Positions 47,176 through 60,600 of a DNA stretch of 64,000 nucleotides are shown here, piece after piece. The notes under the pieces are model-generated. The model was not told the origin of the DNA, made no database searches, and saw nothing but the letters and a program-made list of their open reading frames with translations. Each line of letters starts with the position of its first letter. Position 1 is the first letter of the stretch. Made by a program: the position numbers and the translations under genes. Source of the stretch: Ceratothoa steindachneri (Eukaryota; Arthropoda; Malacostraca; Isopoda; Cymothoidae); assembly GCA_963969495.1 (NCBI GenBank), contig OZ018318.1:177314246-177378245 (forward strand), in the 5' to 3' direction.

Positions 47176-49890
47176 AATCAATCTGATGGCCTGATTGGAA
47201 TGGTAATTCACTTTTTATTTTGCAGCCAATCAATTAAAAGCGGCTAAAATACGTATCACTTAATCCATTCATTCGAGTCATATATGAATAATTTTTCCCT
47301 ATTGATGTTGTGGTTTGTGGGTTCAGAAAAACAATATATGTAAATATTTTTGAAAGTATTAACAACCCTGGAAGAAATGAGAGTGAAATCCTCAGATTTG
47401 TAATGCTGCTCTGCTCACCTGCCTTTTGAAACCACTACCTTACTCCTCCTTAACCGGTTATTAATGGCGCTAAAAGTTTAAAAAATACTATAAAAATATT
47501 GTAATAAAACGCTACAAGTTAACTAGCCAAATTGTTATAATGGATAAAAGTATGAAAGAAAAGTTAAGTATGTCTCGACCAAACGAATGGACACATAACT
47601 ACTAACTAAATGCCGCCTTATGTCTAAATATAAATAAATTAGATTAAAATTATTATGAGTTTCTAATGAATACATATGGGATAGAGAACTCCATTTTATA
47701 ATAAAGACCAACTTCATATGTTTAGTTTGGAATGTCTGAATGTTGTTGCTTTGCATTTATGATTCTATTGTATGTCCTATTCTCACCCGGGCAGTTAACC
47801 ATTCGCACTTACTGTAGTTTAACAATAATGGCTTATCAGTTAAACCAACCCATTTGATCGATATGCCGCGATTGGTGTTTGTTTTCCAAGTTAAGGTCGT
47901 AACAACCCATTCCTCATTCTAATAATTACAATGAATCTCGAGTGGGATATTTTAGATGTGTTATTCTTTTGAGCGATTTTGGAGGGGAGAGCCCTTGTTA
48001 CTCTTATCTACTACCCTAATTATCAAACCAAAGAGACGTAATTTTGCATGAAAATGGAAAAGTGGAGTAAAATATATTGCAGGTTTGAGTAGACAAAAAA
48101 TGTATATAATAGTGCATTTTTTTAGTCGATCTTGATTTGTGTGAAGACAAATCAAAAGACAGCATTGTCTGAATAATAAAATCAAATTTTTGTCCGAAAA
48201 CTATAATATGAATATCAGAAAATTTAAGTGAATTTTTGGCGTTATAAACTATAAATAAGCTGAAAAATAGGTCATAAGTCAAATTGCTTGTTCTTATATA
48301 TTTAGAAAAAATTAGATTTTAAGGCAGTTTTTGATTAATCGATGGAAAGTTTGGACTTCTCGTGTTTTAGTTCAAAATATTTAGCAGTAAATCACTTGTG
48401 GTTTAACTGTGAAGGAGAAAAGCAAACGTAGCAGACGCCCTTAAATTACAGACTAGAGGACACGAACGGGTGTTGGGTATGGGGAAGTGTTTCATTTTGT
48501 TAAGCAAATTTTTACATAAACCATAACAGAATTGCTAATTTTCTTCTTTGGTGCATCACTTATCGCACACACTGTATTTTTTTAAGCAAATTTTTACAAC
48601 GGCTTGTGTTGACTTTTAGCTGCAGGAAAGGAACGGAATGAATGTCCGTGTAACAGAACCAACGGAAGAACGTATTAACAAGGGTATGATGGCATATGTA
48701 GTTAAGCAATTTTGGATTCCTACCCTAAAAACCTTTTTATATTCCATTGGGTAGGAGTTCAGCCTACGTAATATAGTATCTTGGGATCAAATACGTAAAT
48801 GGTCAGTCGAGGAAAATATACATATTAATTTTAGTACTCACGTATATGAGAAAGCTCGAAAACAACCAGCAAACTCAAAATACAATGAGTAAAACAGAGA
48901 AGATAAGCACTTATCAACGAAAAAATGTCAAATATAATTTTTAATATTAAAATTCATTGATAAGTAAGGATAAATTGCCTATAAACTGAAGTTTAGTTTA
49001 GATTTGAATGAAGTTATATGTACCTAATTGTAAAAGATTTTTTTAAACCTAAATTTTTCTAGTACATCTTTATAAACACGGAATTAATGTGTAGGCTTTA
49101 TATGAATACGGAGGTCAAGTGTACCTGAAAATATAAGGGATCAGATTATGTAAACCTTTGTGTGGCATGGTGAAATACACGTGTAAATTTATAAATGCAT
49201 ATTTTTAGGTATCTGATTTGAGGTTAATCATAACTAAAGATCACAGACAACGCTCCATGATACATGAATTAATCATGACCTACTATTTTCTAAAGCTTAC
49301 TAAGGGTTTCCATACCAAATAGAGCCAAACATGACCATTGATCTCCATATTAGACATTTCAGCACATTCAAACCAACACACTCATGTGTCCATCCCCTTG
49401 TGTCCTTTTTTTAATGCTTTGATGAACATAAGTTTGCGATGAATGTGTCAATATTCTACCTTTATGCTGGAAGATTCTTTTCATTCATTTATCTCTTTCG
49501 CCACTTTATTTATTATTTAATTTTAGTCCTTTAGCTTTCCCTACTTTTTAACAATACCGAGACACCATAATATAAATGTAATAAAAGAAATTAAATATTT
49601 AAGAAGCCTTTCAACGGTATGAGCTGCCAAAGGTCTGGAAACTTAGGATTATCAGTGTGTCTCTAGTAAATGTGTTTTTTGTATTTACGACTAGTTGGAA
49701 CAAGTTTTGATGGGTAGGATTATTTTGACCGTCTTATTAATACTATAATTGCTTGATACTAAAGCTAAGGTAAGAAAAGAGAGAGAGAGATAAAGTAAAA
49801 TCCTGAAACTACATTAGCATAACTAAAGGAGGACGCGTAACAAGTGAAATTTTGACGTTTTCTTACTAGAGTCCACAACACTATATTTCA
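47176..49890. other. AT-rich DNA, nothing recognised
   Basis: No supported feature. The minus-strand frames 47535-47756, 47961-48185 and 48016-48282 have no motif. A short direct repeat of AAGCAAATTTTTACA (48502-48516, 48583-48597) is the only structure seen. Confidence 0.5.
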
Positions 49891-49892
49891 TC

Positions 49893-50365
49893 CACTTCAA
49901 CTTGTCCAGAACATTGCGTCTGGTGTTTTCGTCCATCCATGACAGTTCTCTCGCGCCACAAAACGTATCCATGAAATGCACTGGCTTTACATTAATTTTT
50001 GAATTTATTTTTAATGTCCTCTTTCTCAAATTTAAAATCTTAAACCATGCAAATATTACTTACATTACTACCTCACTGGTTGTTTCCAGACAAAACGAGC
50101 CATTCACTTGGGAAGAGGACTCCTGCTTACAGTTTCGCACCCTCGTCCTTCCTGCACGGTTAATCGTTCTATCTCTGTGGGTGCTCTTCAGCTGTGGAAT
50201 AGTCTGCCTCATGGCATACGCCCCTCTTCCTAGCCCGATATTTTTAAGTAAGTTCTAAAACCCATCTCTTTTCTCAAACCATTTGCTAGTCGATGGACAG
50301 ACGCAAGCGACCGCTTCATGATCTTAAAAGGTGCAATATAAAACCTCTATTATTATTATTATTAT
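49893..50365 (+). pseudogene. CR1/L2-type LINE, 3' end of ORF2 with (TTA)n tail
   Basis: Reads LQLVQNIASGVF (49893 onward; the LQxVQNxAAR motif of the RT thumb). Then, in shifted frames, come YYLTGCFQTKRAIHLGRG, RSISVGALQLWNSLPHGIRP (50160-50220; the A..LWNSLP..IR motif that ends these LINE proteins) and LKPISF (50255-50275). The copy ends with KCNIKP and a run of TAT units at 50347-50365, the simple-repeat 3' tail usual for L2/CR1-like elements. The longest frame (49902-50258) is partly in the wrong phase. The copy is strongly 5'-truncated. Confidence 0.85.
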
Positions 50366-51880
50366 GAGAATTTTTTAAATAGAAAAAATTGTAAGCGTAT
50401 TTGTGATATGCTATTGACTGTTGTGTTTTTTTGTCGATTATTTTTATGTAAATTATTATATGACTAAAGAATAACTCTTTGTGTTCAGTTTAAGATTCAC
50501 TTTAACGGCCTCAGTTTTAATGGTGCACTTGCCAAAAGAAAACAATTAACTCTCCTGTCACAAATGTAGTGTCTTCACGTTATTACGTTTTACTTTCCGT
50601 CATGAATACATTGAAGGGAAGATCGCAGACAAGAAATGAAATAAATTTATAGGTAATTCTTTATGTGAGTTACAATTTTCGAGTGGCAAAGCTTCCAGAT
50701 AATGTTATGGAATTTTCTACCGTGCTTCACCTTCATATACCAATGTTAGCGTTTGCATTTTCGTCGTCTAGAATTTTTTTAAAATTTAAAATATTCCTTT
50801 TATTGATTTTTTATTCGAAGAACCAAGTGTTCGTAAGCTGGGAAAGGTAATGGCACCCATAAATATTATGCTATATCAGGTGTTATTTATAATTAGTAGA
50901 GTGATTTTACTCGATAGACCAACTACACTTGAGCCTTGCAGAAACGCAAAATTTTAGAGTATGATCATATTCACTCACGCCTATGAAATATAAATTCACG
51001 ATGCAGTTAAGATCCATAAGTTTAATTTATAGTATATGCCTACACTATAACCTTCTTTGATATCTTGACACATTGTGTAATTGCTGTAGTGCTCATGTAA
51101 GTGCAAATGATTATTTGAACTGCTGTGGTTGGAACGTTTTTTTGTTCGGATATTTATGTATTATTTCTTGTCATCCACATCTTAAAGTGCAATTAAACGC
51201 TTTCATACATATGGTTTAATTTTTCCTTCCTATCACCTATTATTCTGAGAGGTGGCATTAATATAGGTTGAAATGTGTATGACCTGAGACTTCTACTATA
51301 CACTGATTTCGATTGAGTAGCTTAGTATTAGATGGAAGAGTCTGCAGCATCAAAAGGTTTGCCAAAATATCTCGAATGATTTATTGCAGGTAAAGTTTAA
51401 TTTGAAGTATGCTGTTGATAATATTTAACATGTTTATGCATACATATATCCAACTGTATATAGTATAATTTTGCTAATTCCAATACCTACTTAAATATAT
51501 ATTGATATATATTTAATGATTGTAAATGGATACAAGCTCTAATTGGGTTACCTATCATGAATCATAATGTATAAACCATTTTTAAAAACAATTTTATGAT
51601 AGAAATGCATAGAACCTCATAAATTAGATGAGAGAAGAAAACCTCTTCGTGTCTTAAACCATTAAATATATGTGTATATGAAAAACAATGGTGAGAATCA
51701 GTCATCAATGTGCTATGTTTTGAAGAGAAAGATTTTGAGTATATCAAAAGTGAAGTTCTCAAGTTATTTGAGCCACAAACTTGTCAACACAATTGAAAAA
51801 AACCCCTAAGTTCTTAAATGGGAAATTCATGAATTTTTAGATCTTTTATTATGAATTATATTTCGAGGTGAAACTTCTAA
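50366..51880. other. AT-rich DNA, nothing recognised
   Basis: No supported feature. Confidence 0.5.
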
Positions 51881-51882
51881 TA

Positions 51883-52012
51883 CCGGGTGTCCCCAAAGAT
51901 ATATACACACTTTAAATAATTGTAATTGTAAATTTGGAAAATGTAATGTATTTTAATAAACACCTACTTTACAATTATTTAAAGTGTGTATACATTTTGA
52001 GGGTACACCCTA
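51883..52012. mobile_element. 130-bp hairpin MITE, TA target duplication
   Basis: Two inverted arms of about 45 bp share GGGTGT near the ends and TACACACTTTAAATAATTG inside, with few mismatches, around a loop of about 40 bases. TA dinucleotides flank both ends (51881-51882, 52013-52014). The TA duplication and GGGTGTCC-type ends point to a Tc1/mariner-related non-autonomous element. It has no coding capacity and could fold back almost completely when single-stranded. Confidence 0.88.
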
Positions 52013-52140
52013 TATGTACATTAGATTCTATAACGGTGTTGAAACAAGGTGGGCTGAACAAAAACTCGCGTGCTCTGACTTATTCTGATTTATGACTTTA
52101 AGACCTTCAAAACTTTAAATAATTCGCGCACTAATCTTGA

Positions 52141-52505
52141 GAGGATCTTGGCAATTATATAATTTGAATGACAATGTAAATCAACATAAGACTTTCCAAT
52201 TACGTTAGAATCGCCCAGTTGTTATGATATTACTGCAAAACAAAATAATTCCATGGCTATCCTTGGGAAGACTATGTCAATCATATCACTCGAAGGAGAA
52301 TGTAAAACAACATTTGAGTTTCAAATTCCCTTATAATCGGTAGAAATAGTTATGATGTTATTGACAAAACTAAATATTTCCGGGACTAAATTCGGAAAGA
52401 CCTTGGCAATTATATCATTCGAAGGAGAATGTAATCAACATAAGTGTTTCAAATTTCGTTAGAATCGGCCAAATAGTTACAATGTTATTTACAAAACAAC
52501 AAAAT
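52141..52505 (+). repeat. Tandem repeat, period about 127 bp, three copies
   Basis: Three copies start near 52141, 52267 and 52396 (equivalent CAAT positions at 52152, 52278 and 52407). Each contains TTGGCAATTATAT, GAATGTAAATCAACAT and TTAGAATCGGCC in order. Copies 1 and 3 are more alike than either is to copy 2 in several positions. It is followed by AAAACGGAGCCCGACCGACA, a GC-rich end that may mark the edge of the parent element. Confidence 0.85.
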
Positions 52506-53834
52506 GCAAAACGGAGCCCGACCGACATAGTGAGTTTTAGAGTCGACCGTGACTAAGCGCATGCGACTAAAAAAGCTCGTTAGAACAATCGCTTATTGAA
52601 AGCAATTATGCTAAAGCAAATATCAGAAGTGAACTACACTACAATCAAAGTTAGATTTCTTAATTGATTACTGATATTGAGGTGGTCGGTTTTACGTTGA
52701 GGTGCTACCAGTAGCAGACATCTAATTACTCGTATTTCCTCCGAAGAATCTTTTGAACAATGTTTTGAAAAAAAATGTCTTAGCTTATCAATTCAAACTT
52801 CTCCGGTTTAGAGAGTTTCGATTATTTTTTAGAAAAAAGGAAAAGGCGAAAACGACCCTCTCTAGATTCTTTACATTTAGAACAAAAGTACTTTTAAGCA
52901 AATTATTTGAACAAGTTTTTTAAGCATTGGATCAAGCTCGTTATTTCTGAATGATAAACTTCAATACAACATTAAATTCAGTTAATTTTTCTGCTAACCG
53001 ATATTCAGAGAATATTTATTGGATGATTTGTTTTAGAGAGAATCATTAAAAAAAAATTTGAAAGGGAAGCTTCGCACAATCTACCCCATAATTCACCCAA
53101 TAATGGCCGTTTCAAATTCGACCGGAAGTATATTTCCGTGTTTCAGCAAGTATATTGATCCCACCACTGCCTTTAATGGGAAACCATTAAAGGGATAATA
53201 TGGCCGATTCGGGCCATTTATATGCCACAATGTTTAGGCCGAATACCACAATTTATCCAGTATTTCACAACCACACACTGAAGACATTTGTAGACATCTT
53301 AAAGGTCGCTGGGTGGTGACCCAAGGTTCAGATCAACGCGATTTGATGCTTGTTATTTATTGATTGTGAATCAAAGGCCAGAAAGTTTGGCGAGAAGCCG
53401 ATTGGAATTCTTTCTCAAACGGAGAATTCAGCGGTTACGGCAAAATAAATTAGTTGTTTGCCTTTATCATATATCATAGTTGTCCGTTCATCTGCGTTTC
53501 TTAGAAGAAGGAGGATTAAAGGCAGATTAAATGTAAAGAACCCTTTTATACAAGAACAATGTAGGCCAGGTAACAATAAAAATATTATTAGAATGAAAAT
53601 GGAAAAAACATACAGAAATTTTAGGTATAATATTTTCTTCTTTTTTATTTTATATCATTTTTATTATTCTCTTCCTATGCAGTGGTTTTGTAAAAAAGCA
53701 TAGTAGGTCACTCACAATGTTCATTATGCAGGTAAATTTTGGATCGAGATGTCTGGAAAGTATTCTTGAACTGGAATATAAATATGTGCCTTACTTTTTT
53801 TCTTTTTGATTAATCCACATCAGGTTTTTATTTT
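52506..53834. other. AT-rich DNA, nothing recognised
   Basis: No supported feature. A short palindrome (TTTAATGGGAAACCATTAAA, 53172-53191) is noted. The frame 53458-53703 (+) has no motif. Confidence 0.5.
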
Positions 53835-54600
53835 AGAGCATGTGTGTAAAAGAACAACCTCTGCTTCCCCCTCCCCCTCAATTTATTGGAGACCACGTGC
53901 AGTGGTATCTCGCCGTGGAAGACGTCATTTCCTGTTCGAACATTCACGAATTTTTAACTCCTAAACGCATTGGGAAAATATTTTCCAATCATGCGAACTC
54001 GTCCCAAGCCTCACCCAACCTCCCTCGGTGATGAGGCGAGAAAGAGTCGCTCTGTCTGCTAAATAAAGAATTAACTCCGCCTCCGGGTTAAGATGTCTGG
54101 AGCTTGTGACATCTTTCTCCAAATTCCCCCTTCACCCTCAGAATCGGGCATACAAATACTCGGGTTATTTTGTAATTCGAAGAGTACAGCCCGCACCTCA
54201 AGGCCGTCCTTATCGTCTCGCCCCGTGAGTGTTCATCAGACAACAAACTTTTTGAGCCGTGATTCTATGTACCTTAGTCAATCGGACCGAAGAAAATCTC
54301 CATCGAATCCCTTTGAGTAAAAGAAGATTTCTCTTCCAGTGGAATTTCAAGAATTCCTACATTCCCCTTCGAACGTCATTTTTGAAGTTTTGCTCTTTTC
54401 TTAGGGAGGTTACTTCGGATCGTACTAACCTGCCTCATTTGGATCCTTTCCAACCTGCTTCATTTGGATCGTGTCCCGCTTGCCTCATTCGGATCGTGCC
54501 CCACTTGCCTCATCGCAAGAAGGACCTTTCTCGAAGTCACCGATTCGTAAGACTGAAACCTCCTCCATTATTAGTAACGACAAGTTCCCCCTTTTGATCT
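53835..54600 (+). other. GC-richer patch of unknown origin
   Basis: Overlapping plus-strand frames (53840-54031, 54093-54320, 54259-54597) are proline- and serine-rich and have no recognised domain. The composition contrasts with the AT-rich sequence on both sides. It holds the 25-bp tandem repeat listed separately. It may be the body of a decayed element. Confidence 0.4.
54417..54513 (+). repeat. 25-bp tandem repeat, four copies
   Basis: Units start with GGATC at 54417, 54441, 54466 and 54491 and carry the core CTGCCTCATT or CTTGCCTCATT. The period is 24-25 bp, not a multiple of three, so it does not behave as a coding repeat even though a plus-strand frame passes through it. Confidence 0.9.
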
Positions 54601-57600
54601 GAGCCTAGATACATTAATCAATTAATTATCTTGGAGAATCCTTTCTCATAATCATTATCAAGAGGCTATTTTAATTTAAATAATTCACTTTAGCCTATTA
54701 TTATTCTTATTTTGATCCATATAAATAAAATTATATCTTTGTTGTTTCATCTTTACCTAACCTTGAACAATACTCTCGGCCTATTCAAGTAAGTCTAGCC
54801 AACCATTTATGACCTATGTTTGATTATTAAGGATTTTAAACCCAACGCCTCAAGTTTGACCCCCTAGTCGGACCTTAATCCTTGCAAACAGTTCCTCAAC
54901 GGTTCGCGTTGCATTAGATGCTTAAGTCACTCCTCAGATAAAATAGGAGTAGTGTATGGTATAGAGTGGTTATACCACGACAATGTGTGTGTGCCATTGG
55001 CCTTGATATTTCTCCTACAAAACCAGGAAATCTTGATGAAAGTGATCGCCATGTTAATCGCTCACGTCTCCAAGATTGGATGGAAATTTATTGAGGAAAT
55101 GAATCTTTATGCACATTTTGCAGCCTTAAATATTTTGGCTATTAAGCAATGTCTCCACCAATTCCTTGGAGTTTTCAGCCTTTTTCCCCCCAAATCCTTT
55201 CCAAACCACCACAAAAGGCATCACATGCCGTGTTATTTGGGGCGTTTAATTAACCTTCTGATTTGTGTCCCATCTAAAACACCAGCCTTTATTTTGGCAT
55301 AACCTACGCCAGGAAATGATGTACATATGAATTTGAAACAGTTACTCTGCACATTAATAGCTTAGACAAATTGTTTCATTATTCCTAGCTTAATATGTAG
55401 TTGTTGTAAGATAATTTTCTCTCCCTCAAAAAGTGGTTAGGGTATGATATTCTTCTCTCAAACTGTTAAAATCTTTTTTAACTGGCCAGTTTCTGTTCCC
55501 AATATTTCTGTTTCGCTTGGTTATCGCATAAAAACAGGAAAAATGGATATTTTGTAAACAATCCTTACAAGCCAAGTAAAAGTCTTACCATTTTACGATT
55601 TACACAAATGACCCATTTTTGTTCATCATACTTGACTAAATCTAATACCACTCTTTTATGTTTATAGTTCTCTTTTAAGTGCTCAGAGTCCCCTATAGAA
55701 TTTGCACCAGACAAGTTTTCATTATGGTGTAATACACATTTTAGACCTTACATTGAACTATCTATAAAGATTCTCCATTCATGAGTATCATACTGTGGAG
55801 TACCAATTGCTTTTAACAATCCTACTACGTCAACACTGTAAGCAAAAGCTTCTTTCCAATAACGATTTGCAAAAGAACTTTATGTCTTCCCTATAAGTTA
55901 TTGGATATTGTGGGCAGACGCAGGAGTAATATTTTGTTAGAATGTTCACTCTTTTATTTTTGAAACGAAAAGATATATTTTACACCAATATATCTAATAC
56001 CTGATTTTCTTTATTTCTAGGATTCAAAATAATGGGTTTTTTTATTTAGTTATCAATCCCCTAAGATCTTGGAAAAGTACTAGGAATTTTCGTGAATCTT
56101 TTTCTTTTATTATGTTTTGAATATTTCTTAAATTATTTTTTTATGAAATTTGAAGAATTATTCGTTTATGAAGTAGGGAACACTCGGTGTGTAACTATCG
56201 AGTTTTGGCTAGATATTTTTAAAAATTAATAAATCGTGATGTTAGGATAGGTGCACAAGTGTAGAATCTGATATTCTACGGACTAATTATTGCAATTAGG
56301 AGTAGAGGGCGCGCAACTCTCGGCATCGTTGAATTATTTAATTTTTAATTAAGACAATTTCTTAGTCTAAGATGTAAAACTTGTAGTATAACTTTTCTTT
56401 TAAATAAATTTTTATTTGAATGGGTCATAGTTAAATTATGCTCCAAGCATCTAAACAATTAAAAAAAAGTTTAAATAAATTAATCTGAATTTTGGGAGAA
56501 AAATATTTGTATGTTCAAGTCAACGTGAATCAAGAATTTTATTTTATTTTATCCAATTTGGGGGGAAACTTAGGAGATTTGGATGATATATTTCGTCATT
56601 TTTTCACTCGATTTGGCTAAAATTTTATAAATTAGTCAATGAAACATAGATCTATCAAACGCTAAGACTTCTTGGAGAACATTCGATATATGATATATGC
56701 CATATTCTATTAGTCAACCTACATCCTAAAATGGTAGAAGGCTCGTATTTGATAATACTTGAACATGTAAGGGGTATAGAAATAAAGACTCTAACATATC
56801 ATTGGTTAGAAAAAGCCTCTTTGAATGTTTGCGTTCATGCAAATGATGAGTAAAACGAAGGGTGAAATTGAGAGAAAAATAAATAAAAGCAAACTTAATA
56901 GCTTGGTCTACGCTTAACGTAGATGTAGCTCTCCTACGGAGGAGAGGCTAAGGTTTATTACCATTGTCGTGGCATAAATTACTACAGATGCAGCTCTTAT
57001 TATGAAACCACTGTGGCAACCAAACTGAAAGACTAGCATAGACCTTTTTAGCGTTTTGTTTGCAAGACTCAAATGTTAAGCTTATCTATCTTTACAAAAG
57101 TTTATTAATTGCAATTTTAAATACTACAAATGAAAAATTCTGGAAAAGTAATATAGTCGACATTTACATGGGCGGAAACGCAATAAGACCAACGAACTGA
57201 GGACTCTCTTATTTCATGCCATCCGATAATTAAGTTAAGAAAAGTTAGCATCAGAGCAAAACAACGCTTACAATTGCTTAGTGCAGGCAAACAGGCCAAT
57301 ATACTTCCGTAACCTTGCGTTATTACCATGGGGTGTTTGGACTCCACAAATTTTATAAGTATCGCCTTTCATAGATCTCTCAACTGATATTTGTTTCCTC
57401 CTCAGCAGCTTTATAATTCTGTCTATTGAGCACACTCAAAAATTGCAACAGCCCAGGCGCGAACTCTTGTGAGAGGAAGATCTCACTTCTCCGTGTGGAG
57501 TATGCAAATACTACACGGTAATGGACTGGTATGTGCGCAAGATTTACAAATATTTATTTAGTTTGTTTTCTTTTTAAAATAAATATAATTTGATTACAAT

Positions 57601-58694
57601 TACTATTAAGATTTTAAAACGAATTTTATTTGCGTTTATTATCTTGGGTTTATTTTATTTAGCTTTTTTTCTTTACAGATGCAAAATGGATGACTTCTAA
57701 AAGGTGACAGAGAGGAAACGGACATTGTTTCAAGCTGACGTTGCAAGAGATAGAGAAGATGACATTTTGAACAACATCGCAAGTTGATTGCCAGTTGCAT
57801 TGAGTGCCAAAGTACTCTGATTCATCAGATGATGAATCAAACTGATTAGGATGTTTGATAAATAGCAATATTTATGACTATATTTATATGGTTTTGTAAA
57901 AAGATCTAGTGTAAGTAGTTTGGATGAATTTTGATTTCTAATATTCGTTTTGTAAAAGGTTTTCTATTGTCTTGATGTATTTATTTACTAATGCACTATA
58001 GAATCATACTGAAATATAATCATATGTATAATGCTGCATGCCTTTACCATGCTATTTTGAATTACATATATGCTTTATTTAACAAAATAAAATTTAGGCT
58101 GCTAAAACTCTGGTGCTAACGGTGGAAATAAAACATGGTTCTAACGCAGGGTTAAATGGTAACAATTCTTTTGAGTTACGCAATTGTGCTAGTATAATGT
58201 ATTTAGAATTAATATCAATAGATTAAATGATTGCAGTAGACATTTAATGGTAGGTATCACTTCTAGCATCAAAACAATGCCTTTGATAAAACAATGCCTT
58301 CTAAATATGATCAATCGTATAGGCTAGATTTTTCATTATAATGCTGCATGGCTTAATATAGTGTTTGATACTATTATCCCTAGTTTTCTTCCAACTTCTA
58401 AAACATTGTTTTAGTTAAGTGGGACTAAATATCTTGTGGATGGTTGGATAGACGTCATTGAAAGGACTACAAAATGGAGACATTTCCTATTAAAGGATGT
58501 GCTAAATGGCCTCAAAATACATATGGCAATATGAAATGAAAAACTCACAAAGTATCGCGCATTTCTCCTCCGTGTTCATGACAAGAAATCAAAACTTTCC
58601 TTTCTTAAGAGATGTTTTGCCGAAAAAGTTATTCAAAAATCTTTCATCGTCAATCATTACACATACATCAACCTGTTGCTTGTAATTTTTAATG
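54601..58694. other. AT-rich DNA, nothing recognised
   Basis: No supported gene. The frames 54952-55302 (+), 57117-57347 (-) and 57659-57868 (-) show no recognisable motif and sit in AT-rich sequence with no neighbours to support them. Confidence 0.5.
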
Positions 58695-58890
58695 TAAATA
58701 TTTACCTTCCCCCTTCCGTCTTCCTCATTGGTGAATTGTTGTATTTGAGGCAGTCTTTCATTCTTTTCTTTCCTATATATACCTATAATATAATATTTTT
58801 CTTGTAGCTATCCTTGATAAAGAACTAAATAAAGTTTGAAAGTACTTGGAAACACCATTTAATTTTTTCCTGCCAGGCATTGTATGCATA
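58695..58890 (+). mobile_element. Penelope-like element 3' end, fragment F
   Basis: Matches the 3' non-coding end of PLE fragment D (26532-26720), from ACCTTCCCCCTTCCGTCTTC to ..TTTTTTCCTGCC.GG.CATTGTATGCAT. Only non-coding sequence is left. Unlike the other PLE 3' ends here it is not followed by a long AT tract, only by CATATGGCAATATG. Confidence 0.8.
58813..58849 (+). other. Conserved hairpin in PLE 3' end (fragment F)
   Basis: Partner of 26651-26687: CTTGATAAAGAACT, loop, AGTTTGAAAGTACTTGG. The stem is shorter than in fragment D (AACT/AGTT), which suggests that this copy decayed after insertion. Confidence 0.45.
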
Positions 58891-60039
58891 TGGCAATATG
58901 TGTACTTTTCCCATTGGAAGGAAAAAAAAACGATAAAGACATTTTTCCTATTTAAATAAAATGAGAGCAACAGCATTCTTCTTTTAGAACAGATGAATGT
59001 GTGGTAGGTATCCTGAGACAGATTCTAATCCAGGATTCTAATACAATATTTCCAAATTTCTGCAGAAATTTCTAGCAAAATATAAAAAATTGCTATTTCA
59101 CCCTGTTCCTACCTCACAAGGGTTTTTCTTATGGGAGGATCTAGAAGGCATACCAATGGAGCGAATGATTTCATACGAAAGATACAGCCACGACGGCTGA
59201 GGATTCTATTGACAGTGGCTATTGGAAGGAAAAGATGACATATAAGAATAACTTTAGACAAATATCAAAGAACAATAAACAAATGAGATAAAACGAATAA
59301 ATAAGTTATATGTTAGTGATTATATAAATACGATATTAAATCATAAGAACAAAAGGTGCATTTAGCGTTGTATTAAAGGATGTTTATGGGATAAATAGAC
59401 GGAAGAATTGCGGACATTTAAAGTGCCTTTTTTTTTATTTAACCAAATATAAGATAAAACCAAGGAGGATATTTTTGAAAATATTTTGGCAGGGAGAGTT
59501 AAAAATGGTGAAATTATTGAAAGCATGAATGTATATAAATTATGAATATATAAGCCTACCTGCAGAACTCGGAAAAGAAATTCTTCAAAACTCTTCCATA
59601 CTTCTTTCCATTTACTAATTAAGAGTGGCTTCTATGCAAAATATTTAGGAATATTATTCACTCCCTCAACGTTTTCCTTTATATTACTACAAACTGTCAT
59701 CAAACTTTATTATTTTACACTTACATTAAACATTTCTCTTTCACATTCCATTTATTATTAATCTCTCAATTTAAACGTCAAACCTTGATAGAAATCCATC
59801 ACGTTCTTTACATAAAAATTAAGATTTGATCTTTATTTTCTCTATTTTCCCCCACTCTCTATTTGATATAAACTGTGGACATCCCAGCACCTGTGATCCC
59901 ACTTAACTTAACATTAAATTTGCCGATGACTTTAACTGGATAATAAAATGTCCTTTGAGAAATGCGCCTATTATAGCTCGAATGACAGCAGCAGAAGTTG
60001 AAAAACTAAACATCTACGAGGCCTAATGGAAAATTAGAA
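58891..60039. other. AT-rich DNA, nothing recognised
   Basis: No supported feature. Confidence 0.5.
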
Positions 60040-60600
60040 CCAACCAGGTGAAATTCAAGGTAGTCTCCATCGGCAGAAGGCTGCTTTCTGATGTCAGGGT
60101 GGAGGATAGGCGCTATCCTTACACAATTGGATGCAATATATTCTGAAAGAAAATAAATTTAACCAAGTAAAGTAAACACGTCACAGAACAAATCTATAAG
60201 GCCTCAGCTGCAGTTTGAACTCTATTGATACACTTAAAACTCCAAAAAAACATAAAAAAAAAATCTAGGATGCTTTATCCCGATTTTGCCCTATCTTATG
60301 TCTCGAAGTCACAAATAAGGACACTCCAAACTGTGCAAAATAAATACCTGTACCGAATTGCGGGGAAACGCAGGCTGGAAAGTTTAAGCCAAGGAGAGCT
60401 GCACATGGAAGCGGGAATAACTTTACCTTAACCAAATCATAGAAGAACGGACACGGAATATGCAGGAACTGGTTAATCGATAACTAAATCAGGAAATCAC
60501 TCAGATGATTAACCATACCAGAAAAACTGTATGTCGAGCCAGATTCTCAAGCTCCTCCAACCTGATAGCTGGTGGAGCAAAAGGGTCGTTCTAGTCATAA
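60040..60600 (+). pseudogene. LINE reverse transcriptase C-terminal fragment
   Basis: The frame 60225-60431 reads RMLYPDFALSYVSKSQIRTL, then QTVQNKYLYRIAGKRRLESL and GELHMEAGI. This is the VSKSQIRxLQxVQNKxLRxI pattern that follows the RT domain in Jockey/CR1-like LINEs. The sequence before it (60040-60220), in other frames, has a VKFKVVSIGRRLLSDVRVED stretch that fits the end of the palm. After the stop at 60429, RTRNMQELVNR-like sequence continues in frame 3 to about 60600. No tail or promoter was found. Confidence 0.75.
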
